DNA of 20,084 nt, taken from positions 9,684 to 29,767 of the forward strand of contig DJFR01000020.1 in NCBI GenBank assembly GCA_002432545.1, given 5' to 3'. A program made the position numbers and the translations under genes. The stretch comes from Flammeovirgaceae bacterium UBA5867. GTDB taxonomy: Bacteria > Bacteroidota > Bacteroidia > Cytophagales > Cyclobacteriaceae. This document shows, piece by piece, positions 7,911 to 17,632 of the stretch. The notes beneath the pieces are model-generated. The model saw only the letters and a program-made list of their open reading frames with translations. It made no database searches and had not been told where the DNA came from. How positions within the stretch are numbered: position 1 is the stretch's first letter; each line of letters opens with the position of its first letter.

Positions 7911-8038
7911 AAGGGTTTGGGTTAAATAAACCGCAAATAAAAGGAAGTATAGGCGTGGTAAAGGTTAAGCGAAGTTTAAGTATATATTATGAATATAAAC
8001 CTATACTTCGCCCTTCGCGAAAAAGAAACTATAGGGTA

Positions 8039-8914
8039 CTATCGCAGCGAGAGCAGCAGTATCTTCCAGGCTTCTTCGGTTTTACCTTCGCTGAGGAATA
8101 TACACGCCATGGTATGCACAGCATCATCACCCGCCTGAAGCGCCTGCTCGATCGGGTACATCGCCATAAAATCCTGAACGTTGTTTATATCCGGAAGACG
8201 TTCTACGTTGCCGAGTAAACCGAGATCATTGCCGGTAAGTATTTTGCTAAAGCGTATGGATGCCGGTATACTGTCTACACCTATACCGAGGCGGTCGAGT
8301 GGTTTGGGTACTTTAAATATAGCATCGCCCTGCACACGGCAATACCAGTCGCCTCCGAGGCGTGCTACGGCATCCAGTTTAAAAGGATCAATTTTACCCT
8401 GCGCATCCAGCACTTCTTCTTTAATGTGCATGAGTATAACTTCGCAGATCACCAGGTTGCCCGCTCCTCCTTCTGTTCCGGTGGGTACAATCTGCAGCAC
8501 ATTGCATTCCATGGAGACAGGAGCTTCTGCCACGCGCGGTGGTTTGATCAACGTAGAAGCTGCTTCTGTAAAACCGGCTTTGGCAAATTCATTTATACCC
8601 TTCGGATATTCTGTGCTGGCCAATGACATTTGCTGCACCATGCTATAGCTTACAATGTTGATCACGACCTCCTGCACTTCAAGCACATTCTCGTAAGTAT
8701 GTTTCGTTGTGTTATCGCGCCCTCTGCGGGCCGGAGAAAAGATCAGCAGTGGCGGGTTATATCCGAAGCAATTAAAAAAACTGAAAGGACTCAGGTTTAC
8801 GTTTCCGTCTTTATCGATCGTGCTGGCAAAAGCGATCGGCCGCGGAGTTACCGATCCCAGCAGGTAGCCATGGAGTTGTGAAGTGGGTATTTCTTTTGGA
8901 TTGACAGTCAGCAT
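8039..8914 (-). CDS. flavin reductase family protein (FMN-binding split barrel)
   Basis: 291 residues, a cytoplasmic FMN-binding split-barrel protein of the flavin reductase/DIM6-NTAB family, which reduces flavin with NAD(P)H or uses bound flavin directly. Family signature near the N-terminus: GSVTPRPIAFASTIDKDGNV (20-39) followed by NLSPFSFFNCFGYNPPLLIFSP and RRGRDNTTKHTYEN (63-76). The C-terminal ~90 residues (from about 200) are the extension usual in the larger Bacteroidota members. It is the last gene of the fahA unit, and its ATG shares one base with the stop of the membrane-protein gene (TGATG). The link to tyrosine breakdown is by position only; the actual substrate is unknown. Confidence 0.85.
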   Translation of the reverse strand: MLTVNPKEIPTSQLHGYLLGSVTPRPIAFASTIDKDGNVNLSPFSFFNCFGYNPPLLIFSPARRGRDNTTKHTYENVLEVQEVVINIVSYSMVQQMSLASTEYPKGINEFAKAGFTEAASTLIKPPRVAEAPVSMECNVLQIVPTGTEGGAGNLVICEVILMHIKEEVLDAQGKIDPFKLDAVARLGGDWYCRVQGDAIFKVPKPLDRLGIGVDSIPASIRFSKILTGNDLGLLGNVERLPDINNVQDFMAMYPIEQALQAGDDAVHTMACIFLSEGKTEEAWKILLLSLR

Positions 8915-9390
8915 CAGGAAATAATCGTTTTGTTGACTTCTTCTTCATTGGAAGGCGAAGCCGGAAAAAGTAAAGATGTTTTTGGTAAGGTGATGAATGC
9001 ATATATAAACACAAGCATCAGTATAACCGGCAATAGATGCGCACCGATTCTGAAACGTAACCCCGTATGGCTATAACTCCATGCCGTAAAATCTACAGCC
9101 GTCTTGGCGAATATACCGGCAACTGCCAGCATGAAGAATACCAAAATTACTTTGCCGGTAATTCGTTTCAGTATTTCACGCTTCACGATAAATCGCACAC
9201 CTTCGGCCAGTGCTATAGATCCTAAAACTACCAGCGACACCGTTAGCAATGCTTTCGGAAACGTTCGGAGGTAATGATACTTATAGATGATAAGCCCGAT
9301 CTTGCCCAGCAGGTTCGGGCTACGCAACAACACGCTGTCTAACACCACCAATGCTGCTATAAACAAATAAAAGTTGACGCGCGACTTCAT
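8914..9390 (-). CDS. hypothetical four-helix membrane protein
   Basis: I do not recognise the family. The frame is open from 9447, but that start would lie inside fahA; ATG at 9390, 26 bp after the fahA stop, gives 158 residues starting MKSRVNFYLF and is preferred. Four hydrophobic stretches are likely membrane helices: about 5-22, 46-69, 80-100 and 116-134. Basic loops (KREILKRITGK at 70-80) suggest that the loop between helices 2 and 3 faces the cytoplasm. The tail is short and acidic (SNEEEVNK). It sits between fahA and the flavin reductase and is coupled to the latter by a TGATG overlap, so all three are probably co-transcribed. Transport of a substrate or an unrelated role are both possible. 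Confidence 0.75.
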   Translation of the reverse strand: MKSRVNFYLFIAALVVLDSVLLRSPNLLGKIGLIIYKYHYLRTFPKALLTVSLVVLGSIALAEGVRFIVKREILKRITGKVILVFFMLAVAGIFAKTAVDFTAWSYSHTGLRFRIGAHLLPVILMLVFIYAFITLPKTSLLFPASPSNEEEVNKTIIS

Positions 9391-9416
9391 GCTATATTTC
9401 GGGTTAAGATGGTTCG

Positions 9417-10688
9417 TTAGTACGCTGCTATAATTTTTCCGGAGCAATCTCCGAAGCCGATACGCACTCCGTTCTTTTCGGCATGACCCCGCATAATAAC
9501 GGTGTCACCATCCTGTATAAACGTGCGCTCGCTTCCGTCTGCGAGATGAAGGGTGCGCTGTCCGTTCCACGTAAGTTCCAATAACGAACCGTATGAACCG
9601 GGTGACGGACCGCTTATCGTGCCGGACGCATAGAGATCGCCAACCTGTATATTACAGCCGTTCACGGTGTGATGCGCGAGTTGCTGGTTGATGTTCCAGT
9701 ACATATACTTGAAGTTGGAGCGACACACGGTTGTCTCATCGGCATGGCTTGACTTCATCAGTACTTCCAATACTATATCAAAGTTCTTAGCACCTTCATA
9801 AGAAAGGTATGGAAGTACGTGCGGGTATTGCTCCGGGCCTTGTGTACGGAATGGTTCCAGTGCATCGAGTGTTACTACCCACGGTGATATAGTGGAACCA
9901 AAGTTCTTTCCGAGAAATGGTCCGAGGGGTACATATTCCCATTGCTGTATATCGCGTGCAGACCAGTCGTTGAAAAGTACAAAGCCTGCTATATAGTCTT
10001 CGGCCTGGTGTGTGTGAATGGACTGACCGAGTTTGGTTTCGCCACAGGTTATAAAAGCAACCTCCAGTTCAAAATCAAGTTTGCGTGAAGGACAGTATAC
10101 CGGCTGATCACTGTCGGGTAATTTTATCTGTCCCTTTGGGCGATGTATAGCTGTACCGGATACTACAATAGATGAAGCACGACCATGATACGCTACGGGC
10201 AAATGTTTCCAGTTGGGCAGCAATGCATTTTTAGGATCACGAAACATAGACCCTACGTTGGTTGCGTGTTCTTCGCTGCTATAGAAGTCGGTATAATTTC
10301 CTATGCGTACCGGCAACTGCATCTCTACCTCTTTCAAAGATTTCAATGCGGCTTCGCGATCAGTCTTATTGCCTTTCAGCGCATCGTTGTCATCACGGAG
10401 TAATTCGGAGATTCGCCCGCGTACTTCCCGGATCTTCAACTTTCCTAAAGCAAAAAAGTCGTTGAGGTATTTTTGATTGAAGAGATCGGCCGGTAAATCA
10501 AGTCCATCGAAGTAACCGTGCTGCTGCAGATATACCAGGTCGAGTACATGATCGCCAATGGCAACGCCCGCTGCAGGCGAATGGTTCTTGGATTTGAAAA
10601 TTCCAAAGGGCAGATTCTGAATGGGAAAGTCAGAACCTTTCGGAACGTTCACCCAGCTTTTTAATGTAGGATCATTCGCCTTTATCAT
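9417..10688 (-). CDS. fahA: fumarylacetoacetase
   Basis: Last step of phenylalanine/tyrosine breakdown: hydrolyses 4-fumarylacetoacetate to fumarate and acetoacetate in the cytoplasm. 423 residues, the usual length. An N-terminal SH3-like part (1-120) precedes the catalytic FAH domain. Residues match the mouse enzyme at a constant offset of 8: metal ligands Asp134, Glu207, Glu209 and Asp241 (in TDFYSSEEHA, DFELEVAF and FNDWSARDIQQWEYVPLGP), catalytic His141, Arg150 and Lys261. Nothing essential is missing, so it should be active. First gene of a unit with a membrane protein and a flavin reductase. The earlier pathway genes (hppD, hmgA) are not in the window. Divergent from the RsmF-like gene across 90 bp. 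Confidence 0.97.
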   Translation of the reverse strand: MIKANDPTLKSWVNVPKGSDFPIQNLPFGIFKSKNHSPAAGVAIGDHVLDLVYLQQHGYFDGLDLPADLFNQKYLNDFFALGKLKIREVRGRISELLRDDNDALKGNKTDREAALKSLKEVEMQLPVRIGNYTDFYSSEEHATNVGSMFRDPKNALLPNWKHLPVAYHGRASSIVVSGTAIHRPKGQIKLPDSDQPVYCPSRKLDFELEVAFITCGETKLGQSIHTHQAEDYIAGFVLFNDWSARDIQQWEYVPLGPFLGKNFGSTISPWVVTLDALEPFRTQGPEQYPHVLPYLSYEGAKNFDIVLEVLMKSSHADETTVCRSNFKYMYWNINQQLAHHTVNGCNIQVGDLYASGTISGPSPGSYGSLLELTWNGQRTLHLADGSERTFIQDGDTVIMRGHAEKNGVRIGFGDCSGKIIAAY

Positions 10689-10700
10689 AGGGTAAACCTA

Positions 10701-10710
10701 GCAAGCTTGC
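10701..10710. promoter_or_regulatory. 10-bp perfect palindrome before fahA
   Basis: GCAAGCTTGC sits 12 nt before the fahA start in the 90-bp divergent gap. It may be an operator, but a 10-bp palindrome can arise by chance. I find no clear TAnnTTTG promoter in either direction in this gap. Confidence 0.25.
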
Positions 10711-10778
10711 AGGCAAAGTAAAAGCATCCTGAAAAAAAGTTACTTCAGAAAGAAACACTTTGTGATTACTTTCGCACC

Positions 10779-12143
10779 ATGCCGATTCAAGTTGAAAGTC
10801 TGCCCGCACCGTTCGTACAAAAAATGCAACGTCAGTTGAAAGATGCCTTTCCTGATTTCATTAAAAGTTTACAGGAACAAGCCCCGGTGAGCATTCGTCT
10901 CAATCCTGAAAAGCATTTTCATGTTGAGGGTACAACACCAGTGCCATGGACAACGCATGGAAAATATTTACCGGAGCGACCTGTATTTACCCTTGACCCG
11001 GCTTTTCATGGCGGAGCCTATTATGTGCAGGAAGCAAGCTCGATGTTCCTGGAACAAGCCATCAAACAATGTGTTGATCTCAGCGAGTCGCTATATGTAC
11101 TTGATTTGTGTGCAGCACCGGGCGGAAAATCAACACACCTGGCAAGTCTCCTCCATACTGAAAGTTTGCTGGTGTCCAACGAAGTGATTCGTTCGCGCGC
11201 CTCTATCCTTTCTGAGAATATACAGAAATGGGGAAGCAACAACGTGGTGGTTACGAATAATGATCCGGAAGATTTTAAACGACTGCCGGGTTTCTTTGAT
11301 GTTGTTGTGATTGATGCACCCTGCTCGGGCGAAGGACTCTTTCGTAAAGATGCTGATGCCATGCACGAGTGGTCGGAAGACAATGTTATACTCTGCAGTA
11401 AAAGACAACGAAGAATTGTAAGTGATGTATGGAGCTCTCTAAAGGAAAACGGAATCCTGATATACTCTACATGTACCTATAACCCTGAAGAGAACGAAGA
11501 AAATCTTCAGTGGCTCAAGCAGGAACGTGATGTTGAATTTTTAAAGATCAAGGTTGATGACAACTGGGGCGCTGTTGAAGTTGAGCAGGATGGAATAACC
11601 GGTTATCATTTCTATCCGCATAAAGTAAAGGGTGAAGGATTTTTCATTAGTGCAATTCGAAAAAAAGAAAGTGAAGAAACGCTTCGTGTAAAAAATGCGC
11701 GGAGTAATTTTCAGAGTCCATCCAAGAAAATTCTGGAGCCGTTGCAGCATTGGGTAGTCGATCCGGAAAATATAGTCTTTATACAACGTGACGATCTGGT
11801 TCAATTCTTCCCGTCAACATTAAGTCAGGCGATTGATCTGCTTGCAAAAAATCTGCGGCTTGTATCGGCCGGTACATTTGCCGCCACTGTGAAGCATGAT
11901 AAACTTATACCGGAACATGCGCTGGCACTTTCCGTAAAATTAAACCACGGGAATTTCCCAATACTTGACTTGAATATTGAGGAAGCGCTGCGCTACCTGC
12001 GCAAAGAGACATTGAGCATAACACCCGATCAAACCGGCTTCACGCTTATGCGCTATCAAAATATACCTATAGGCTGGGGCAACGTACTGCCTAACCGGAT
12101 TAATAATTTATATCCGGCAGAGTGGCGGATTAGAATGGCTTGA
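10779..12143 (+). CDS. rsmF: RsmF-like rRNA (cytosine-C5)-methyltransferase
   Basis: S-adenosylmethionine-dependent RNA m5C methyltransferase of the RsmB/NOP2/RsmF family, probably acting on 16S rRNA (family knowledge; exact site unknown). 454 residues. The N-terminal substrate part has SIRLNP (38-43). The AdoMet motif is DLCAAPGGKSTHL (109-121), motif IV is DAPCSGEGLF (179-188, Cys182) and motif VI is STCTYNPEENE (230-240, Cys232), the two cysteines being the release residue and the nucleophile. The last ~130 residues carry the PUA-like C-terminal domain, with EALRYLRKETL and GWGNVLPNRINNLYPAEWRI. No Shine-Dalgarno sequence is visible before the ATG. Stands alone on the plus strand, followed by 316 bp of non-coding DNA. 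Confidence 0.93.
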   Translation: MPIQVESLPAPFVQKMQRQLKDAFPDFIKSLQEQAPVSIRLNPEKHFHVEGTTPVPWTTHGKYLPERPVFTLDPAFHGGAYYVQEASSMFLEQAIKQCVDLSESLYVLDLCAAPGGKSTHLASLLHTESLLVSNEVIRSRASILSENIQKWGSNNVVVTNNDPEDFKRLPGFFDVVVIDAPCSGEGLFRKDADAMHEWSEDNVILCSKRQRRIVSDVWSSLKENGILIYSTCTYNPEENEENLQWLKQERDVEFLKIKVDDNWGAVEVEQDGITGYHFYPHKVKGEGFFISAIRKKESEETLRVKNARSNFQSPSKKILEPLQHWVVDPENIVFIQRDDLVQFFPSTLSQAIDLLAKNLRLVSAGTFAATVKHDKLIPEHALALSVKLNHGNFPILDLNIEEALRYLRKETLSITPDQTGFTLMRYQNIPIGWGNVLPNRINNLYPAEWRIRMA

Positions 12144-12370
12144 GTTTGTTCGCTTGCCTAATTCCTTTCATCAGACGTTTAACATTTGCTTTTTGTTGAG
12201 AGCAGATAAGCTGTTTCCTTTAATGAGCCATCTGAAAGATTTTGAGTGCTGCTTTTCGTTTTCATCACAATCCGACTTATAGGGTTCAAGGTACAATAAA
12301 AATTAACAGAATATTTCATTTGTAGTATAGCATTCTTCCTCCCTACTCCTTCCCATTTGCTCATTTTCCT

Positions 12371-12378
12371 TATTTTTG
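12371..12378 (+). promoter_or_regulatory. candidate -7 promoter element of valS
   Basis: TATTTTTG is a full match to the Bacteroidota -7 consensus TAnnTTTG. No -33 TTG lies at the usual 17-21 nt distance; the nearest TTTG is 11 nt upstream. A start a few bases downstream would give a leader of about 75 nt that contains the whole repeat hairpin. Confidence 0.4.
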
Positions 12379-12390
12379 CGACCCGAAGAA

Positions 12391-12452
12391 TCGTTATCCG
12401 TTATTTGGTTGCCACCGATAACGAATAACGTGTAACGGTTAACGGATAACGA
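12391..12452 (+). repeat. GTTATCCGTTA-family repeat pair forming a hairpin before valS
   Basis: TCGTTATCCGTTA (12391-12403) and TAACGGATAACGA (12440-12452) are exact reverse complements, giving a 13-bp stem with a 36-nt loop. The loop carries two further degenerate units (GATAACGAATAACG, GTAACGG). The stem ends 7 nt before the valS ATG, so in RNA it would abut the ribosome site. No U-tract follows, so it is not a terminator. Confidence 0.8.
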
Positions 12453-12459
12453 ACAAACT

Positions 12460-15092
<2,633 letters not shown>

Positions 15093-15096
<4 letters not shown>

Positions 15097-15839
15097 TTCC
15101 TGACAAGCTTCCTATACTGATCGAACGCCAGCAGGAGTTCGTCTTCTTTGGATGAGCTTCGATTTTCTTTAATATACTTTTCGATTGTTATTGCATGCTC
15201 GCCAAACAAGGCGAGCATTTTCTTTTTACTACCGGGTACTTCCAACGCTTTGCCATCTTTCAGGTAATAGTATTTTTCTTTCTTCAGTATCTTGTCGTCT
15301 TTACTGCCAACGTTCATTTGTACATTATAGTCGGCCTTGCGCACCACTATATCTGTTTTGCACAGCAGCGGCAACGGGCCGTCTACCAGCACCTGGAAGA
15401 ACCCTCTGAATTGTGTACCCTCTTCATTCTTAAAGTCGCATGCGTTTATAAAATATACCGGCTCGGTATAGCTTGAATCGATCCACGAAAAACTTTTGAT
15501 CTTGTTACCGGCAATCACCTTTACCTGCTGTCCGGCCTTTATATCAAGTTCGTTGGTATATATATCATACCGTATCGGGTAACGTTCGATGAGTTTTTCT
15601 TTGTCGTATAGCATGATGGAACCTGTCTTCCATTTTGTATCGAGGTAGGTATCACCAATAACTTTCCCTTCCGTCAACGGTATACCGAACAACATCTCGC
15701 CCGTTTCCAGTCCGCGAAAATCCGTAAGTTTCTCAATGGTATTACTCGCCCGAATATTAGGCGGCACAACCGTCTGTGCAGAAGCTGATGTAGCGATCAC
15801 GCCCAACCCCAGCAAAATATAGGTATAGCAAGTCCGCAT
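15093..15839 (-). CDS. hypothetical exported protein
   Basis: 248 residues; I do not recognise the family. A signal peptide is clear: MRTCYTYILLGLGVIATSASA, with probable cleavage before Gln22, so the protein is periplasmic or secreted. The mature part is soluble, rich in charged and aromatic residues, with no cysteine cluster or repeat. Phrases such as YDIYTNELDIKAGQQVKVI, FFQVLVDGPLPLLCKTDIVV and KYYYLKDGKALEVPGSKKKM resemble the unnamed Bacteroidota proteins that read as beta-rich with a lysine-rich tail, but I cannot assign a domain. The tail ends in a charged helix. Convergent with valS, the two stop codons sharing bases 15094-15095. A hairpin lies between it and the upstream ald, so it may have its own promoter. 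Confidence 0.8.
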
Positions 15840-15915
15840 AGAATTTTAACCTCCAACGAATTTACAGCGCAGAGCCAGCGGATGCAATCCCCCGGCTTGC
15901 GTGTAAAATGTGCTG

Positions 15916-15979
15916 ATGTGTTGGTGTGTTGATGTGGGAGAAAACCTCAACACACCAACACATGAACACCTCAACACAC
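15916..15979. repeat. perfect 17-bp hairpin plus a direct repeat unit after ald
   Basis: ATGTGTTGGTGTGTTGA (15916-15932) and its exact reverse complement (15947-15963) enclose a 14-nt loop. ACCTCAACACAC occurs at 15944-15955 and again at 15968-15979, 24 bp apart. The second unit reaches the first base of the ald stop codon. After the stem on the minus strand there is only a short TTTT, so it is at best a weak terminator. The low-complexity GT/CA composition suggests a dispersed repeat. Confidence 0.7.
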
Positions 15980-17202
15980 TAGAACCGTGCTGCGAGCAGG
16001 AGTTCGATGTTCTTGTACTTGAGGTTGAATTTGCGGGCTACGTGTTCGTTGGTGAGTCCGCCTTTGTAGGTATATACGCCTTTCATGAACCACTTGTGTG
16101 AGAAGATCATGGCTTCTACGCCTCCTTCTTCTGCTGCACGAAGTATAGTAGGTGTAAATATATTGCTGAGTGCTGTTGTAGCAGTGTGTGCTACGCGTGA
16201 TGCAACGTTGGGCACGCAATAATGTATAACATCATGCTTGCGGAAAACGGGTTTACTTAAATTCGTAATCTCTGATGTTTCCACGCAGCCACCCTGGTCT
16301 ATGCTCAGGTCTATAATCAATGAATCGGGTTTCATCTGGCTCACCATTTCTTCGGTGATCACATGACGCGCTCTTCCCTTCTCTGCACGCAACGCACCAA
16401 TTACTACATCTGCCGATTTCAACGTATGACTTAGTGTAATGGTATCGATCGTAGAAGTATATACCTGCATACCGAGCAGGTGCTTGATCCTGCGCAGCTT
16501 GTATATATGGTTGTCGAATATCTGTACTTCGGCACCGAGGCCCAGAGCAGCACGTGCGCCATACTCGGCTACTGTGCCTGCTCCTATAATTACTACTTTG
16601 GTTGGCGGTACACCGGTTATACCACCGAGTATAATTCCTTTGCCGTTGTTTGCTGTGCTTAAATATTCGGATGCGATCAACATCACCGTGCTGCCGGCTA
16701 TCTCGCTCATCGCGCGGATGATCGGCATACCACCTACTTTATCTTCAATAAATTCGTAGGCAAGTGCTGTCACTTTCTTTTTCAGCAATGCCTGCAGGCA
16801 CTCCACACGAAGATGCCCTAACTGTAAAGCTGAGATCAGAGTCTGGCCCGAGTGCATGAGTTCAATCTCCTCCATGGTAGGCGGTTCGATCTTCAGTATA
16901 ACATCGGCCTGGTATACTTCCTGTGGCGAGTATACTATCTTGGCACCGGCATCGCTATAATCTTTATCGGTGAATTTAGATCCGAGTCCGGCTTTCGTTT
17001 CAACCCATACATCGTGACCGTTGTTGACCAGTAATGCAACGGCATCGGGTGTAAGACTTATACGGTTCTCTTGTAAAGAGATCTCTTTCGGTAATCCAAG
17101 AAAAAATGCATGTCTGCGTTTTCGTACCTCCAGCATTTGCTCCTGTGTCGCCAGACTGGTTTTGGCTAACGCCTCAAATCCGGTTTTCTTCTTTTCCGTC
17201 AT
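15979..17202 (-). CDS. ald: alanine dehydrogenase
   Basis: NAD-dependent, reversible conversion of L-alanine to pyruvate and ammonia in the cytoplasm. 407 residues, longer than the ~370 of the classic enzyme because of an N-terminal extension (MTEKKKTGFEALAKTSLATQ and on) that is usual in Bacteroidota; this supports the start at 17202 despite a 29-bp overlap with tsaE. Seen: GLPKEISLQENRISLTP with Arg47, ILKIEPP with Lys104, the Rossmann motif GAGTVAEYGARAALGLGAEV ending in FD (207-230), and IDLSIDQGGCVETS with catalytic Asp302. His130 may be the catalytic His, though the sequence around it differs from the classic enzyme. The transhydrogenase alpha subunit is related, but the length and the Asp motif favour alanine dehydrogenase. 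Last gene of porX-tsaE-ald. Confidence 0.92.
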   Translation of the reverse strand: MTEKKKTGFEALAKTSLATQEQMLEVRKRRHAFFLGLPKEISLQENRISLTPDAVALLVNNGHDVWVETKAGLGSKFTDKDYSDAGAKIVYSPQEVYQADVILKIEPPTMEEIELMHSGQTLISALQLGHLRVECLQALLKKKVTALAYEFIEDKVGGMPIIRAMSEIAGSTVMLIASEYLSTANNGKGIILGGITGVPPTKVVIIGAGTVAEYGARAALGLGAEVQIFDNHIYKLRRIKHLLGMQVYTSTIDTITLSHTLKSADVVIGALRAEKGRARHVITEEMVSQMKPDSLIIDLSIDQGGCVETSEITNLSKPVFRKHDVIHYCVPNVASRVAHTATTALSNIFTPTILRAAEEGGVEAMIFSHKWFMKGVYTYKGGLTNEHVARKFNLKYKNIELLLAARF

Positions 17203-17632
17203 GAACAGAAATGGCTATAGTTCGTTGTGTATTATTCTCGATCGTTAAGGCAATAGCAGCATATGCTGCCGGAATCAGAGAGGGTATTTTTTCCGGCCAC
17301 TCCACCAAACAGAGATATCCGGAGTAAAAATATTCTTCCGTTCCGATATCCCATGCCTCCGCCTCATTTTTTATTCTATAAAAATCGAAGTGATAAACTT
17401 TTTCTCCGCCTTCGGTCTCGTATTCATTCACGATCGAAAAGGTAGGGCTGCTCATCACGTCTGTAACTTTCAACTGGTTACAAATTGCTTTGATGAACGT
17501 TGTCTTCCCTGCTCCCATCTCACCATGGAATAGCCAAACCGGGGTTCCGGATAATGTATTCACGATCTCCTCTGCTACTGCATCCAACGCATCAAGGTCT
17601 ACCTGCCGGTAAACCAATCCTTCTTTGATCAT
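17174..17632 (-). CDS. tsaE: tRNA threonylcarbamoyladenosine biosynthesis ATPase TsaE
   Basis: P-loop ATPase that works with TsaB and TsaD to make the universal t6A37 modification on tRNAs reading ANN codons. 152 residues, the normal size. Walker A is GEMGAGKTT (37-45); then SSPTFSIVNEY (61-71, switch region), HFDFYRI (81-87) and VEWPEK (110-115), the family's diagnostic motifs. Start ATG overlaps the porX stop by 4 bp (ATGA), and its own 3' end overlaps ald by 29 bp, so the three genes should be one transcript with coupled translation. Confidence 0.96.
   Translation of the reverse strand: MIKEGLVYRQVDLDALDAVAEEIVNTLSGTPVWLFHGEMGAGKTTFIKAICNQLKVTDVMSSPTFSIVNEYETEGGEKVYHFDFYRIKNEAEAWDIGTEEYFYSGYLCLVEWPEKIPSLIPAAYAAIALTIENNTQRTIAISVHDGKEENRI

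Larger units (their letters stand above)
12144..12459. other. non-coding gap between the methyltransferase gene and valS
   Basis: 316 bp with no convincing gene; a 61-codon minus-strand frame at 12179-12364 has no recognisable feature. The right third holds a candidate -7 element (12371-12378) and the repeat hairpin (12391-12452). I see no clear terminator for the upstream gene. Confidence 0.7.

Noticed and set aside
7417..7929. 170-codon plus-strand frame opposite the lipoprotein gene
   Set aside because: Low-complexity Ser/Val/Thr content mirrors the codons of the real gene; no domain.
7944..8009. 10-bp inverted repeat GAAGTATAGG/CCTATACTTC after the flavin reductase gene
   Set aside because: The 46-nt loop, AT-rich surroundings and missing U-tract make a terminator or operator claim too weak.
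9391..9447. Longer start for the membrane protein
   Set aside because: It would begin inside fahA; the extra residues are hydrophilic and the ATG at 9390 sits directly before the first helix.
12179..12364. 61-codon minus-strand frame before valS
   Set aside because: No recognisable motif or start signal and unusual composition; it reads as non-coding leader and promoter DNA.
12379..12459. T-box or leader peptide controlling valS
   Set aside because: No T-box core, no run of Val codons and no terminator; only the repeat hairpin is present.
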